Positions 24,897-35,628 of a DNA stretch of 43,605 nt are shown one piece after another. Within the stretch, counting starts at the first letter, position 1, and each line of letters begins with the position of its first letter. The DNA comes from Pseudomonadota bacterium (lineage in GTDB: Bacteria > Pseudomonadota > Alphaproteobacteria > Acetobacterales > Acetobacteraceae). Position numbers and translations under genes: made by a program. Under the pieces are notes generated by a model, which saw nothing but the letters and a program-made list of their open reading frames with translations, ran no database searches and was not told the origin of the DNA. The stretch covers positions 1 to 43,605 of the forward strand of contig JAJXXT010000004.1 of assembly GCA_021780935.1 (NCBI GenBank), in the 5' to 3' direction.

Positions 24897-26219
24897 ATGC
24901 GCAAGCTCCTTATGGCCGCGACCGCGGTGGTTGGTGCGATGGGTCTGGCTGCTGCCGCCCACGCCCAGGCCCCTGCGTCCGGTCTCATGAGCGGCCTTGG
25001 CGGCGACCCGGCGATTTTCGGGCCGACGTCCTCGGTCCCTGGCCCGACCGGCCTTCCGGGTTCGATCCAGGCCTATTTCCGCGGCCGCGTGGTCACGGAG
25101 TGGCTGGTTGGTGGTGACAGCCTCGACCATGGTGGCGGCAACAAGTCCGGCAACATCCAGTTCGGCGAGTATGCCCGTCTCTACACCGGCTTTGCCGGCA
25201 CCGCGGCGAACGGCCTGAAGTTCGGCGCCTTCATCGAGGTTCGCCAGAACGGCTCGTCCGCTCTCGGCGCCTCGACCGGCAGTGCCACGCTGATCTTCCG
25301 TCGTGAACTCGCCTACTTCCAGGGCAACTGGGGTGAACTGCGCGTCGGCCAGACCGATGGCGCGGAAGGCCTGTTCATGACCGGCACGTTCGAGAACTTC
25401 GCCTCGGGCGGCGCCAACGGTGACGTCCCGGTCATTCTCAGCGGCAACGCCCAGGTTGACTGGCCGTTCCCCGAGAACTCCGGCACCTACGGCACCGGCA
25501 AGGTCGTCTACCTGTCGCCGCAGTTCTCGGGCTTTGATTTCGGCGTCGACTACGAGCCGAACTTCAATGGCACGGGCGAGTCGAACTGCGGCAGCGCGCT
25601 CACCGGCGGTGCCGGCGGCGGATGCCCGCGTCTGTCGACCATCACGTCGGGTGGTCAGTTCCGTCGCAACACGTTTGATGCGGTCGGTCGCTACCAGGGC
25701 AAGCTTGGCCCCGTGGCGCTCACCGCGACGGCCGGTGTCATCACCGGCGGTCACGTGCATAACCTCTCGGCTCCGGCCTCCGACCCGACTCTGGTCGAGA
25801 CCGGCGTGACGGTGGCGGTTGGCGGCTTCGCGGTTGGCGGCAACTTCCTCACCGGCAACAGCAACGGCACCGGCTTCGCCGCTGACGTTCCGCTGGCCAA
25901 GGGCGGCAAGCACGAGAGCGCCTTCGTGGTCGGCACGTCCTATGCGATGGGTCCGTTCATCGTCGGCGCGTCCTACCTCAACTATACCTCGCAGGGCGCC
26001 TATGGGACCGGCGCGGGCGGCGCCAACACGACCCGTCACCAGACGGCGATCGACGTTGGTGGCAGCTATGCCTGGGCCCCGGGCATGACGGCCTTCATCG
26101 AAGGCATCTACGAGCACCGCCACCAGCTCGGCTATGACTTCGCGGCCGGCGGCCCTGGTGTTGCCTCGAACAACACCTCGGGCACCGCCTTCCTGCTCGG
26201 CAACGTGTTCAACTGGTAA
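24897..26219 (+). CDS. Outer-membrane porin, second of tandem pair, probably highly expressed
   Basis: A 440-residue porin with a signal peptide ending Ala-His-Ala-Gln and a C-terminal Phe-Asn-Trp. It is collinear with the first porin, sharing GGDPAIFGPTSSVPGP, GGDSLDHGGGNKSG and the two-Cys loop. Differences concentrate in segments that would be strand/loop regions. Its codon use differs visibly from the neighbours, with more GGT, GTT, CGT and CTG. Together with a near-perfect ribosome-binding site and an intrinsic terminator, this points to an abundant protein. Substrate selectivity is unknown. Confidence 0.9.
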   Translation: MRKLLMAATAVVGAMGLAAAAHAQAPASGLMSGLGGDPAIFGPTSSVPGPTGLPGSIQAYFRGRVVTEWLVGGDSLDHGGGNKSGNIQFGEYARLYTGFAGTAANGLKFGAFIEVRQNGSSALGASTGSATLIFRRELAYFQGNWGELRVGQTDGAEGLFMTGTFENFASGGANGDVPVILSGNAQVDWPFPENSGTYGTGKVVYLSPQFSGFDFGVDYEPNFNGTGESNCGSALTGGAGGGCPRLSTITSGGQFRRNTFDAVGRYQGKLGPVALTATAGVITGGHVHNLSAPASDPTLVETGVTVAVGGFAVGGNFLTGNSNGTGFAADVPLAKGGKHESAFVVGTSYAMGPFIVGASYLNYTSQGAYGTGAGGANTTRHQTAIDVGGSYAWAPGMTAFIEGIYEHRHQLGYDFAAGGPGVASNNTSGTAFLLGNVFNW

Positions 26220-26242
26220 GTCCAGTCTGAACGCTGCTATCG

Positions 26243-26276
26243 GGGGCGGCAGGGCAACCTGCCGCCCCTTTCTTTT
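26243..26276 (+). terminator. Intrinsic terminator after the second porin
   Basis: GGGGCGGCAGG at 26243-26253 pairs perfectly with CCTGCCGCCCC at 26258-26268 around a GCAA loop. The T-rich tail 26269-26276 follows. This is the clearest rho-independent terminator in the window. Confidence 0.9.
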
Positions 26277-26398
26277 GTCCCGATCCCCGCCATGCGCCAG
26301 GCCTTGCCGCACCCGGCCGAGTGCGCGATGCCTGGAAATCGCCTGCGCGCTGCTCTAGAACCCGCGCAGCGACCCCGGGAACGCCCGAAGGAACACCG

Positions 26399-26929
26399 AT
26401 GCCATCACGCCTGCTGACCGCGTTTCTCCTTTTGCTGCCGCTGGTGCTCGCCGGTTGCAGCGGCGGCAAGGTGCTGCCCAACACCGCCTATAACGACCCG
26501 CGCTACACCGGCCTCGGCGCCGGCGCCGGCAGTGTGTTCGGCGGCAACGGGCTCACCTTCAATTTCGGCCGCAACGGCAACACCGGCGGCAACCAGGGCG
26601 GCGCGCTCGGCGTCAACGCCTATCTCTGGCGCGGCGCGCTGGACACGCTGTCCTTCATGCCGCTGGCCTCCGCCGACCCGTTCGGTGGCGTCATCATCAC
26701 CGACTGGTACCAGCCGCCTGGCTCGCCGGACGAGCGCTTCAAGGCAACCGCCTATATCCTCGGCCAGCAGTTGCGCGCCGACGGGTTGCGCATCGTGCTG
26801 TATCGCCAGGTCCAGCGGGGCGGGCACTGGGTGGACGCGCAGGTGGACCCGGCCGTGCAGACCGCGCTCGAAAACCGGGTGCTGGACCGCGCGCGCCAGC
26901 TTCGCGTGCTGTCCACGGGCCAGAGCTGA
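26399..26929 (+). CDS. DUF3576 lipoprotein
   Basis: A 176-residue protein with a lipoprotein signal (LLPLVLAGC, Cys at residue 19) and a DUF3576 body: GALGVNAYLWRGALDTLSFMPL and DPFGGVIITDWYQPP. It is found before leuS in many alphaproteobacteria, as here. Role unknown; it likely sits in the periplasm, attached to a membrane. ATG 26399 puts the lipobox at normal distance. Confidence 0.88.
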   Translation: MPSRLLTAFLLLLPLVLAGCSGGKVLPNTAYNDPRYTGLGAGAGSVFGGNGLTFNFGRNGNTGGNQGGALGVNAYLWRGALDTLSFMPLASADPFGGVIITDWYQPPGSPDERFKATAYILGQQLRADGLRIVLYRQVQRGGHWVDAQVDPAVQTALENRVLDRARQLRVLSTGQS

Positions 26930-26953
26930 CGGGCAACACTGACCGCGGGGGCT

Positions 26954-26973
26954 GAGCCGGCAAACGCCGGCTC
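26954..26973 (+). terminator. Hairpin between DUF3576 and leuS
   Basis: GAGCCGGC pairs with GCCGGCTC around an AAAC loop. A second small GGGG/CCCC hairpin (26974-26984) abuts it. There is no T-run, so the termination role is tentative. Confidence 0.4.
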
Positions 26974-27077
26974 GGGGTCGCCCCATCTCGCCGCGCCCTT
27001 CCGACGGGGAGGGCCTCGCGGCACCGGACTGGCCGTCCGGCGTGGACGCGGGCAGGCGCGGGCTCTAGAAACTCGCC

Positions 27078-29687
27078 ATGGACAGCCCGAACACGACCAC
27101 GGCCGAACCGGCCGCGCGCTACGATTTCCGCGCCCACGAGCAGCGCTGGCAGGCCGCGTGGGACGCGCGCCATTTGTTCCGCGCCGAGGACAAGCCGCGC
27201 TCGGGACGGCGGAAATACTACGTCCTCGAAATGTTTCCCTACCCCTCCGGCCAGATCCACATGGGCCATGTCCGCAACTACACCCAGGGCGACCTGGTGG
27301 CGCGCTTCCGCCGCGCGCAGGGCTGCGACGTGATGCACCCGATGGGCTGGGACGCGTTCGGCCTGCCCGCCGATAACGCGGCGCGCGAGCGCGGCGTGAG
27401 CCCGAGCGACTGGACCTATGCCAACATCGTGGCGATGCGCGCGGGGATGAAGCGCATGGGCCTCTCGCTCGACTGGTCGCGCGAGTTCGCCACCTGCGAC
27501 CCCGCCTATTACGGCCAGCAGCAGCGCCTGCTGCTCGCCTTCCACCGCGCCGGCCTGCTCGACCGCCAGTCCTCGCTGGTCAACTGGGACCCGGTGGACG
27601 AGACCGTGCTCGCCAACGAGCAGGTGATCGACGGGCGCGGCTGGCGCTCCGGCGCCGTGGTGGAGAAGCGCCGGCTCTGGCAATGGTGCCTGCGCATCAC
27701 AAAATACGCGCCGGAACTGCTCGCCGCCCTCCCGGCGATGGAGCGCTGGCCGGAGCGTGTGCGCCTGATGCAGGCGAACTGGATCGGCCGCAGCGACGGT
27801 GCCGAGGTTCGTTTCGACCTCGAAACACCGCTCGGCGGGCACGCCGCGATCGACGTCTTCACCACCCGCCCGGACACGCTGTTCGGCATGAGCTTCCTCG
27901 CCATCGCGCCGGAACACCCGATCGCGGTGGCGCTGGCGGCGAAGGATGAGGCGGTGGCGCGCTTCGTCGCGGAATGCCGCGCCGGCGGCACCTCCGAGGC
28001 CGAGATCGAGACCGCGGAGAAGCTGGGCCGCGACACCGGCCTTCGCGTCCGCCACCCGTTCAACGGCCGGACCTACCCGGTGTGGATCGCCAATTTCGTG
28101 CTGATGGAATACGGCACCGGTGCGATCTTCGGCTGCCCGGCGCATGACCAGCGCGACCTCGACTTCGCGCGCAAATATCGCCTGCCGGTGCCGCCCGTGG
28201 TGCTGCCGGAGGGCCAGGACGCGACGACGTTTACCATCGGCAACGAGGCCTGGACCGGGCCGGGGCGCATCATCCACTCCGATTTCCTGGATGGCCTGGC
28301 GGCACCGGACGCGGCGAAGCGCGCCGCGATTGCGGAGCTGGAAAAGCGCCGCAGCGGCACCGGCCGCACCACCTGGCGCCTGCGCGACTGGGGCATTTCC
28401 CGCCAGCGCCCCTGGGGCTGCCCGATCCCGATGATCCATTGCGAGGCCTGCGGCATCGTGCCGGTGCCGGCCGCGGACCTGCCGGTGCTGCTGCCCGACG
28501 ACCTGGATTTCAAGGTGCGCGGCAACCCGCTCGATTCGCATCCGACATGGAAGCATGTCGCCTGCCCCAACTGCGCCAGGCCCGCCACGCGCGAGACCGA
28601 CACCTGCGACACGTTTGTTGATTCATCGTGGTATTTCGCGCGCTTCTGCTCACCGGGCGCGGCCGAGCCGCTGGACCGGGAGGCGGCGGACCACTGGCTG
28701 CCGGTCGACCAGTATGTCGGCGGTATCGAGCACGCGATTCTGCACCTGCTCTATGCCCGCTTCTTCACCCGTGCCATGGCCGATCTCGGCATGCTCGCGG
28801 CGAAGGAGCCGTTCGCCGGCCTGTTCACCCAGGGCATGGTGACGCATGCGAGCTATCGCGCGCCGGACGGGGCCTGGCTCGCACCCGAGGAGGTGCGCAT
28901 CGCCGCCGACGGCACCGCCAGCGTCATCGCGACCGGCAAGCCCGCGGAGATCGGGCGCATCGAGAAGATGAGCAAGTCGAAGCGCAACACCGTCTCCCCC
29001 GATGCGATCATCGACCGTTACGGTGCCGACACGGCGCGCTGGTTCGTGCTCGCGGACAACCCGCCGGAGCGCGACATGGAGTGGACGGAGGCCGGTGTGG
29101 CCGGCGCGGCGCGCTTCATCCAGCGGCTGTGGCGCACGCTGGATGGCATCGCGGAGCCTGGCACGCCGCCCGAGAGTTTCGGTGCGCCGGCGCGCGCGCT
29201 GCGCCGTGCCACGCATGCAACGATCGAGGCGGTGACAGCGGCGATCGAGGCGTTCGGCTTCAACGTCGCCGTCGCGCGCATCCACGAACTGGCCAACGCC
29301 CTCGCCGAGGCGCCGATGGCCGGCGAGGACATGGCGTTCGCCCGCGCCGAGGCCGCCGATGGGCTGATCCGCCTCATCGCGCCGATGATGCCGCACCTAG
29401 CCGAGGCGCTGCATGCGCGCCGCTCGCCGGGCAGCGCGACGCTGGTCGCCGAAATGGCCTGGCCGGCGCATGACCCGGCCCTCGCCGCGCCGGAGAGCAT
29501 CACCATCGCGGTGCAGGTGGGCGGCAAGCTGCGCGGCACCATCGCCGTCGCGCCCGATGCGCCGGAGGCCGAGGTGCTCGCGGCAGCGGAGGCGGAGGCG
29601 AACGTGGCGCGCGCCCTGGCCGGCAGGCGTATCGTCAAGCGCATCCACGTGCCGGGGCGGATCGTGAACCTGATCGTTGCCGGCTGA
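27078..29687 (+). CDS. leuS: Leucyl-tRNA synthetase
   Basis: An 869-residue class I aminoacyl-tRNA synthetase charging tRNA-Leu in the cytoplasm. The HIGH-type motif is HMGH in [19 protein letters not shown] (near residue 60), the KMSKS loop is KMSKSKRN, and a connective editing domain contains the TTRPDTLFG segment. The length is normal. ATG 27078 lies after a 148-base gap from the DUF3576 gene. Downstream lptE and holA follow on the same strand in the standard alphaproteobacterial order. Confidence 0.98.
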   Translation: MDSPNTTTAEPAARYDFRAHEQRWQAAWDARHLFRAEDKPRSGRRKYYVLEMFPYPSGQIHMGHVRNYTQGDLVARFRRAQGCDVMHPMGWDAFGLPADNAARERGVSPSDWTYANIVAMRAGMKRMGLSLDWSREFATCDPAYYGQQQRLLLAFHRAGLLDRQSSLVNWDPVDETVLANEQVIDGRGWRSGAVVEKRRLWQWCLRITKYAPELLAALPAMERWPERVRLMQANWIGRSDGAEVRFDLETPLGGHAAIDVFTTRPDTLFGMSFLAIAPEHPIAVALAAKDEAVARFVAECRAGGTSEAEIETAEKLGRDTGLRVRHPFNGRTYPVWIANFVLMEYGTGAIFGCPAHDQRDLDFARKYRLPVPPVVLPEGQDATTFTIGNEAWTGPGRIIHSDFLDGLAAPDAAKRAAIAELEKRRSGTGRTTWRLRDWGISRQRPWGCPIPMIHCEACGIVPVPAADLPVLLPDDLDFKVRGNPLDSHPTWKHVACPNCARPATRETDTCDTFVDSSWYFARFCSPGAAEPLDREAADHWLPVDQYVGGIEHAILHLLYARFFTRAMADLGMLAAKEPFAGLFTQGMVTHASYRAPDGAWLAPEEVRIAADGTASVIATGKPAEIGRIEKMSKSKRNTVSPDAIIDRYGADTARWFVLADNPPERDMEWTEAGVAGAARFIQRLWRTLDGIAEPGTPPESFGAPARALRRATHATIEAVTAAIEAFGFNVAVARIHELANALAEAPMAGEDMAFARAEAADGLIRLIAPMMPHLAEALHARRSPGSATLVAEMAWPAHDPALAAPESITIAVQVGGKLRGTIAVAPDAPEAEVLAAAEAEANVARALAGRRIVKRIHVPGRIVNLIVAG

Positions 29688-29739
29688 ACGCGCGGTGCGC
29701 CCGGTTCCGCCGCATCGCGCTGGGCGCTAGACTGTCGGC

Positions 29740-30267
29740 GTGAAGCGCGCTCTCCCCGTCCGCGGCCTGGCTGTGCTCGCCCTGCTGGCGCTTTCCGGCT
29801 GCGGCTTCCATCCGGTCTACGCCACGCGCGGTGCCAGCGCGCCGGCGGTGGCGGGCCTGTCGCAGGTGGATGTGGCGCTGATTCCGGAACGCTTCGGCCA
29901 GCTCACGCGCGAGGCGCTGGAGGCGCGGCTGGAAGTGGGCGGGGCGGGCACCGTCCACCGCTACCGGCTGGTCACTTCACTGGGGCTGTCGAGCGATGCG
30001 ATCGGCGTGCTCCCGGACACGGTAGCCACCCATGTGCGGCTGATCGGCACCGCGCAATGGACGCTGATGTCCGAGGACGCGAGCGGCGCCATCCTCGCGC
30101 ACGGCACGGCGCGCGACGTCGATGGGTTCGACATCATCGACCAGCAGTATTTCGCCGCCGACCTCTCGAACCAGGCGGTGCAGCGGCGCATCGCGAAGTC
30201 GCTGGCCAGCCAGATCGCGCTGCAACTGGCGCTGTATTTCGAGAAACATCCGCCCCCGCCCGCATGA
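29740..30267 (+). CDS. lptE: LPS-assembly lipoprotein LptE
   Basis: A 175-residue lipoprotein with lipobox LALLALSGC (Cys at about residue 21) followed by GFHPVYATRG, a typical alphaproteobacterial LptE start. It plugs the LptD barrel in the outer membrane and is essential for LPS export. The start is GTG 29740. It sits between leuS and holA, as in related genomes. Confidence 0.9.
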   Translation: MKRALPVRGLAVLALLALSGCGFHPVYATRGASAPAVAGLSQVDVALIPERFGQLTREALEARLEVGGAGTVHRYRLVTSLGLSSDAIGVLPDTVATHVRLIGTAQWTLMSEDASGAILAHGTARDVDGFDIIDQQYFAADLSNQAVQRRIAKSLASQIALQLALYFEKHPPPPA

Positions 30268-30280
30268 TCGGTCTTGCGGC

Positions 30281-31339
30281 ATGAAGATCGAGCCGCGCCA
30301 GGCGGAGCGGTTTCTGCGCGAGCCGACCTTGCCGGGGGGGCCGGCCCGCGCGGTGCTGCTGCATGGTGAGGACGAGGGGTTGATCCGCGAGCGTGCGGCG
30401 GCGCTGGCGCGGCGCCTGCTGGGCTCGCTCGATGATCCGTTCCGCTATGTCGAGCTGGCACGCGAGGAAGCGGCACGCATCCCCGAGGAGATGGCGGCGC
30501 TGTCGCTGACCGGCGGGCGGCGCGTGGTGCGGCTGCGCGAGGCGGGGGACGGCGCGGCCGGTGCCGTCGCGGCGGCACTGGCGGGGCCCGGCGAGGCGCT
30601 GCTGATTCTCGAAGGCCCCGGCCTGACCGGCCGCTCCAGGCTGGTGACCCAACTGACCAAAGCCGCCGACGCGGCGGTGCTCGGCTGCTACGCCGAGGAG
30701 GGCAGGGCGCTCGCGGACACGATCGGCGCCATCCTCGGCGCGCACCAGGTGCGGGCGGCGCCGGATGCGCTGGCCTTTCTCGCCGCGCAGCTCGGGGCGG
30801 ACCGCGCCGTCACCCGTGCTGAGGTGGAGAAACTGGCACTCTATGCCGGCGAGGCCGGACGGGTGACGCTGGCGGATGCCGAGGCGGTGGTGGGCGAGGC
30901 ATCCGGCCTCTCGCTCGATGACGCGATCCATGCCGCTGCTGAGGGCGATCCCGAAACCGCCGATCGCGCGCTGACCCGCGCCATGGCGGAGGGGGCCAAC
31001 CCCGTGCAGGTGGTGCGCGCGGCGCTGCCGCTGTTCCAGCGCCTGGCCCGTGCGGCGCTGGGCATGCGTGAGGCCGGGAAAAGTGAGGGGGGGCAAAGCG
31101 CCGCCGAGGCGGTGCGCGCCATCCGCCCGCCGGTGTTTTTCAAGCGCGAACGCCAGTTGGTCCGTGCGCTGGAGCGCTGGTCCGCTCCGGCGCTGGAGGC
31201 CGCCTGCACCGCGCTGTGGGAGACCGAGCGCGAGATCAAGCGCACCGGGGCGCCGGCCGAAACGCTGGTCCGCCAACGCCTGCTCGGCCTGGCGCGGCGC
31301 CCAGCCCCGCGCGTCGGTCGGGAGCCCCGCGCTCCGTGA
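30281..31339 (+). CDS. holA: DNA polymerase III delta subunit
   Basis: A 352-residue clamp-loader subunit. The N-terminal segment AVLLHGEDEGLIRERAAAL corresponds to the divergent AAA+ fold that opens the sliding clamp. The central region has AFLAAQLGADRAVTRAEVEKLALYAG, and the C-terminal collar contains PPVFFKRERQLVRALERW. ATG 30281 follows lptE by 13 bases. Confidence 0.92.
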   Translation: MKIEPRQAERFLREPTLPGGPARAVLLHGEDEGLIRERAAALARRLLGSLDDPFRYVELAREEAARIPEEMAALSLTGGRRVVRLREAGDGAAGAVAAALAGPGEALLILEGPGLTGRSRLVTQLTKAADAAVLGCYAEEGRALADTIGAILGAHQVRAAPDALAFLAAQLGADRAVTRAEVEKLALYAGEAGRVTLADAEAVVGEASGLSLDDAIHAAAEGDPETADRALTRAMAEGANPVQVVRAALPLFQRLARAALGMREAGKSEGGQSAAEAVRAIRPPVFFKRERQLVRALERWSAPALEAACTALWETEREIKRTGAPAETLVRQRLLGLARRPAPRVGREPRAP

Positions 31340-31349
31340 GCGGCCCTTC

Positions 31350-31371
31350 GCTCTCCGGTCCCCAGGAGAGC
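31350..31371. terminator. Hairpin between convergent holA and aroC
   Basis: GCTCTCC (31350-31356) pairs with GGAGAGC (31365-31371) around an eight-base loop, 11 bases past the holA stop. There is no clear T-tract on either strand, so it is a tentative terminator. Confidence 0.4.
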
Positions 31372-31422
31372 AACACCAGCCGGACCTGAATCGGGTAGGC
31401 TGAAACCGCCCTAATTCCTGGT

Positions 31423-32523
31423 CTAATTCCGGGGCAGCCGCAGGGTCGCCGGTGCGTCCGGGTTCTGCGCGCGGTGGCGCAGCAGGTGGTCGGCGAGCAC
31501 GCAGGCCAGCATCGCCTCGCCCACCGGCACGGCGCGGATGCCCACACAGGGGTCGTGCCTTCCTTTGGTCACGATCTCGGTCTCCTGTCCCGTGACATCC
31601 ACGGTGCGTCGCGGCGAGAGGATGGAGCTGGTCGGCTTCACCGCGAAGCGCGCGACGACGGGCTGGCCGGTGGCAATGCCGCCGAGGATGCCGCCGGCGT
31701 GGTTGGCGAGAAACCGCACCTCGCCGCCCTCCATCCGCATCTCATCGGCGTTATCCTCGCCGGAGAGCGCGGCGGTCGCGAACCCATCGCCGATCTCGAC
31801 GCCCTTCACCGCGTTGATGCTCATCAGTGCGGCGGCGATGTCCGCGTCGAGCTTGCCGTAGATCGGTGCACCGAGCCCCGGCGGCACGCCCTCGGCCACC
31901 AGCTCGATAACGGCACCGCAGGAAGATCCGGATTTCCGTACGCCTGCGAGGTAGGCTTCCCACGCGGTTGCCGCCCAGTTGTCCGGACAGAAGAACGGAT
32001 TTCTATCGACTTCCGCCCAGTCCCAGCGCGCGCGGTCGATCTTGTGCGGACCCATCTGGACCAGCGCGCCGCGGATCGTCGTGCCGACGAGAATCTTGCG
32101 TGCTATCGCGCCGGCGGCCACCCGCATCGCCGTCTCGCGGGCCGACGACCGTCCTCCGCCGCGATAATCACGGATTCCGTATTTCGTGTAGTAGGTGACG
32201 TCCGCATGGCCGGGGCGGAAATTGGCGGCGATGTCGGCGTAGTCTCGCGAGCGCTGGTCCGTGTTCTCGATGACGAGAGAAATCGGCGTTCCTGTCGTCA
32301 CCCCCTCGAAAACGCCGGAGAGGATACGAACCTCGTCGGCCTCCTGTCGCTGCGTGGTGAATTTTGACGAGCCGGGCCGCCGCCGGTCGAGATAGGGCTG
32401 AATGTCCGCCTCGGTGAGTGCGAGGCGCGGCGGGCAGCCATCCACCACGCCGCCGATCGCCGGTCCGTGGCTTTCGCCCCAGGTCGTCACCCGGAACAGA
32501 TGTCCGAAACTGTTATGAGACAC
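31423..32523 (-). CDS. aroC: Chorismate synthase
   Basis: A 366-residue enzyme converting EPSP to chorismate with reduced FMN, the last step of the shikimate pathway. Signatures: [17 protein letters not shown] near residue 13, [34 protein letters not shown], and near the C-terminus [18 protein letters not shown]. It starts nine bases after the fabI stop, so the two are cotranscribed. Confidence 0.97.
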   Translation of the reverse strand: MSHNSFGHLFRVTTWGESHGPAIGGVVDGCPPRLALTEADIQPYLDRRRPGSSKFTTQRQEADEVRILSGVFEGVTTGTPISLVIENTDQRSRDYADIAANFRPGHADVTYYTKYGIRDYRGGGRSSARETAMRVAAGAIARKILVGTTIRGALVQMGPHKIDRARWDWAEVDRNPFFCPDNWAATAWEAYLAGVRKSGSSCGAVIELVAEGVPPGLGAPIYGKLDADIAAALMSINAVKGVEIGDGFATAALSGEDNADEMRMEGGEVRFLANHAGGILGGIATGQPVVARFAVKPTSSILSPRRTVDVTGQETEIVTKGRHDPCVGIRAVPVGEAMLACVLADHLLRHRAQNPDAPATLRLPRN

Positions 32524-32532
32524 CGGCGCCGC

Positions 32533-33363
32533 TCAGCCGACGGCCGCGATATCCGGCGCGTCCGGGTTCTTCATGCCCACGGTGTGATAGCCGGCATCGA
32601 CGTGGTGCACCTCGCCAGTGACGCCGGAGCCGAGTTCGGAGAGCAGATACAGCGCGGCCCCGCCGACCTCGCCGATGGTGACGTTGCGCCGCAGCGGCGC
32701 GTTCAACTGGTTCCAGCGCAGGATATAGTGGAAATCGCCGATGCCGGAGGAGGCGAGGGTGCGGATCGGCCCGGCGGAGATCGCGTTCACCCGCACGCCC
32801 TGGCCGCCGAGATCGGCCGCGAGGTAGCGCACCGAGGCCTCGAGGGCCGCCTTCGCCACGCCCATGACGTTGTAGTGCGGCATCACCCGCTCCGCGCCGA
32901 GATAGGAGAGCGTCAGCATCGCACCGCCCGCCGGCATCAGCGCCGCGGCACGCCGGGCGACGGCGGCGAAGGAATAGCAGGAGATGTCGAGCGCCTGCAG
33001 AAACGCCTCCCGCGGCGTGTCGACATAGCGGCCGCGCAGATACTGCTTGTCGGCGAAGCCGATGGCGTGGACCAGGAAATCGAGCCCGCCCCAGCGTTGC
33101 CCGAGTTCCGTGAACACCGCGTCGATCGCCGCGTCATCGCCGACATCGCAGGGCAGCAGAACGGGCACGCCGAGGCTTTCGGCCAGTGGGCGCACGCGCT
33201 TTTCCATCACCTCGCCCTGATAGGAAAACGCCAGCTCCGCGCCCTGCGCGGCACAGGCGGCGGCGATGCCCCAGGCGAGCGAGCGATCGTTGGCGAGCCC
33301 CATGATGAGGCCACGCTTCCCCCGCATCAGCGTGCCCTCAGGGGGTTTTATGCTTTCGTCCAT
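32533..33363 (-). CDS. fabI: Enoyl-ACP reductase (NADH), FabI
   Basis: A 276-residue short-chain dehydrogenase-type enzyme that reduces enoyl-ACP in fatty acid elongation. The cofactor-binding start is [22 protein letters not shown] follows, and the catalytic Tyr-x6-Lys is in [18 protein letters not shown] 33363 is used; Met13 (LMRGKRG) is a possible alternative. It is divergent from pdxH, with 95 bases between starts for both promoters. Confidence 0.95.
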   Translation of the reverse strand: MDESIKPPEGTLMRGKRGLIMGLANDRSLAWGIAAACAAQGAELAFSYQGEVMEKRVRPLAESLGVPVLLPCDVGDDAAIDAVFTELGQRWGGLDFLVHAIGFADKQYLRGRYVDTPREAFLQALDISCYSFAAVARRAAALMPAGGAMLTLSYLGAERVMPHYNVMGVAKAALEASVRYLAADLGGQGVRVNAISAGPIRTLASSGIGDFHYILRWNQLNAPLRRNVTIGEVGGAALYLLSELGSGVTGEVHHVDAGYHTVGMKNPDAPDIAAVG

Positions 33364-33458
33364 GTTCCTTCTCTCGCGCAGCCCTCGCTCGCGCGCAAGC
33401 GTGCTTGGCGTCGGGCCGGCGTCGTCCCATAACCGGTCGCCAACCGGGAGACCGCGCG

Positions 33459-34058
33459 ATGCCGACCGATCCGTTTGCCCAGCTTTCCGCCTGGCTCGCC
33501 GAGGCCGAGGCCGGCGAGCCCAACGACGCCAACGCGATGACGCTGGCCACCGCGACGGCGGATGGCGCGCCCGCCGCGCGGATGGTGCTGCTGAAGGGCA
33601 TCGACGGGCCGGGGCATCAGCCGCGCGGCCTGGTGTTCTACACCAACCTGCAATCCCGCAAGGGCGGGGAATTGGCGGAAAATCCCCGCGCCGCCCTGCT
33701 GTTCCACTGGAAATCGCTGCGCCGGCAGGTGCGGGCGGAAGGCCCGGTCGAGCCGGTGACGCCGGCCGAGGCCGACGCCTATTTCGCCTCCCGCGCGCGG
33801 GTGTCGCGGCTTGGCGCCAACGCCTCCGACCAGTCGCGCCCGCTGTCCTCGCGCGAGGTGCTGGAGCGGCGCGTGGCGGAACTCGATGCCCGCTATCCCG
33901 GCGACACCGTGCCGCGCCCGGCGCACTGGTCGGGGTTTCGGCTGGTGCCGCGGCATTTCGAGTTCTGGCGCGACATGCCCTACCGGTTGCACGAGCGCGT
34001 GGTGTTTACCCGCGACGACGAAGGCGACGGCTGGCGCACCGGGATGCTTTACCCCTAA
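33459..34058 (+). CDS. pdxH: Pyridoxamine/pyridoxine 5'-phosphate oxidase
   Basis: A 199-residue FMN enzyme making pyridoxal phosphate. Motifs: [50 protein letters not shown] and the C-terminal ending [12 protein letters not shown] 33459 has GGGAG at 33446-33450. Another PLP-related gene, yggS, lies about 11 kb left. Confidence 0.95.
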   Translation: MPTDPFAQLSAWLAEAEAGEPNDANAMTLATATADGAPAARMVLLKGIDGPGHQPRGLVFYTNLQSRKGGELAENPRAALLFHWKSLRRQVRAEGPVEPVTPAEADAYFASRARVSRLGANASDQSRPLSSREVLERRVAELDARYPGDTVPRPAHWSGFRLVPRHFEFWRDMPYRLHERVVFTRDDEGDGWRTGMLYP

Positions 34059-34071
34059 CGGCGCGGCGCGC

Positions 34072-35571
34072 GTGATCCCGGAATCGCAGCGCGAGGCCGC
34101 GGCATTTTTGCGCGAGCTCGCCGGGCAAGACCCGATAGAGACGCATATATCGGCCGTCTTCATTGGCGCGGAAAGCGTCTGGAAGCTGCGCAAGGCGGTC
34201 CGCCTGGACTACGTGGACTTCACGACCCTGGCGGCGCGCGAGGCGGCGGCGGCGCGGGAAGTGGCGCTGAACACCGCCCATGCACCGGGGCTTTATCGGG
34301 GCGTGCGGCGGTTGTCGGCCAAGCCTCGGGGGTTGGCGCTCGATGGCGCCGGGCCGACGGTGGACGTGGTGACGGAGATGGCGCGCATTCCCGCCGGCGA
34401 CTTCCTGGATGCGCGCGCCAGCGCGGGCCCCTTGCCGCCGGCGCTGCTGGATGCGCTGGCCGATGGCGTCGCGGCCTGGCATGCCACCTCGCCGGTGGTC
34501 GTGCGTGACCAGGCGACGGCGCTGGCTGACATTATCGCCGGCAATGCCCGTGCCGCGGCGGCGGCGCGGCTCGACCCGGCGGGCATCGAGGTGTGGCGCG
34601 AGGCGGCGCTGGCCGCGCTCGGCGCGCTCGGTCCGTGGCTTGCCGGCCGGGCGGCGCGGCTGCGGCGGCTGCATGGGGATCTGCATCTCGGCAATATCGT
34701 GGTCTGGCGCGGGCAGCCGGTGCCGATCGACGCGCTGGAGTTCGACGAGGCGCTCGCCTGCTTCGATATCGGCTACGACCTCGCCTTCCTGCTGATGGAT
34801 CTGCAGGCAAGGTGTGGCCGGGCCGCCGCCAACCGCGTGCTCAACCGTTTCGTCGCGCGCGACGGCGACGCGGCCCTGGTCGGCGGCCTGGCGCTGTTCC
34901 TCTCGCTGCGGGCGATGATCCGCGCCCATGTCGCGGCGACACGTGGCGAGCAGGCGATGGGCGAGGCGGGTCTGGCGCGCGCCCGCGCCTATCTCGCGCC
35001 GTCGCGCGGCTTCGTCCTGGCGATCGGCGGGCTGCCCGGCGCCGGCAAATCCACCGTCGCACGGCTGGTCGCTCCCAGGATCGGGGCCGCGCCGGGCGCG
35101 CTGATCCTGCGCTCCGACGAGACCCGTAAACGCCTGCACGGCGTGGCGCCGGAGGTGCGGCTCGACGCCTCCACCTACACGCCGGAGACCAGCATGCGGG
35201 TGTTCCGCGAGCTGGCGGCGATGGCACGGCCGGCGCGCTTTCATGGCGTGATCGCGGACGCGACCTTCATGAACCCGACGCATCGCGCCCTCCTGGAGGC
35301 GGCGGCCAGCGGCGTCGTGTTCCTGGGCGTCTGGCTGACCGCGCCGGCGCCGATCCTGCGCGCGCGGGTGGCGGCAAGGAGCGCGGCCAACCGCCGGGCG
35401 GCCGGCGCGGGCGATGCCTCGGATGCCGGGCCGGAGGTCCTGGAATCGGCGCTGGAAGCGGACCCCGGCCCGGGCGGCTGGCTCGCCGTCGATGCGACGG
35501 ATGCCGAACGGGCGCGCGACACTGTTCTGCGGGCGCTGGCGCGCGCCGGGATCGACGCCGTTCACGCCTGA
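34072..35571 (+). CDS. Aminoglycoside-phosphotransferase-like domain fused to P-loop kinase
   Basis: A 499-residue bifunctional protein. The N-terminal half has the APH/choline-kinase catalytic motifs LHGDLHLGNIV and the metal loop FDIGYDLAFLLMDL. The C-terminal part begins near residue 317 with the Walker A GGLPGAGKSTVA, then LRSDETRKRL, typical of small zeta-toxin/gluconate-kinase-like P-loop kinases. This fusion is widespread, usually without proven substrate, and is not evidence of antibiotic resistance. GTG 34072 follows the pdxH stop by 13 bases, so it is probably cotranscribed. Confidence 0.85.
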   Translation: MIPESQREAAAFLRELAGQDPIETHISAVFIGAESVWKLRKAVRLDYVDFTTLAAREAAAAREVALNTAHAPGLYRGVRRLSAKPRGLALDGAGPTVDVVTEMARIPAGDFLDARASAGPLPPALLDALADGVAAWHATSPVVVRDQATALADIIAGNARAAAAARLDPAGIEVWREAALAALGALGPWLAGRAARLRRLHGDLHLGNIVVWRGQPVPIDALEFDEALACFDIGYDLAFLLMDLQARCGRAAANRVLNRFVARDGDAALVGGLALFLSLRAMIRAHVAATRGEQAMGEAGLARARAYLAPSRGFVLAIGGLPGAGKSTVARLVAPRIGAAPGALILRSDETRKRLHGVAPEVRLDASTYTPETSMRVFRELAAMARPARFHGVIADATFMNPTHRALLEAAASGVVFLGVWLTAPAPILRARVAARSAANRRAAGAGDASDAGPEVLESALEADPGPGGWLAVDATDAERARDTVLRALARAGIDAVHA

Positions 35572-35628
35572 CGCGCGGGCGGGCGGATGTGCTAGACGCT
35601 TGCGCACGTGGAGAAAGGGAGACGCACC

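Noticed and set aside
26930..27077. Leucine-responsive leader or T-box before leuS
   Set aside because: Only short GC hairpins are present; no Leu-codon leader peptide or T-box-like sequence is visible.
34072..35571. Antibiotic resistance phosphotransferase
   Set aside because: The APH-like domain is fused to a P-loop kinase in a widely conserved, uncharacterised architecture. Nothing specific to an aminoglycoside enzyme is seen.
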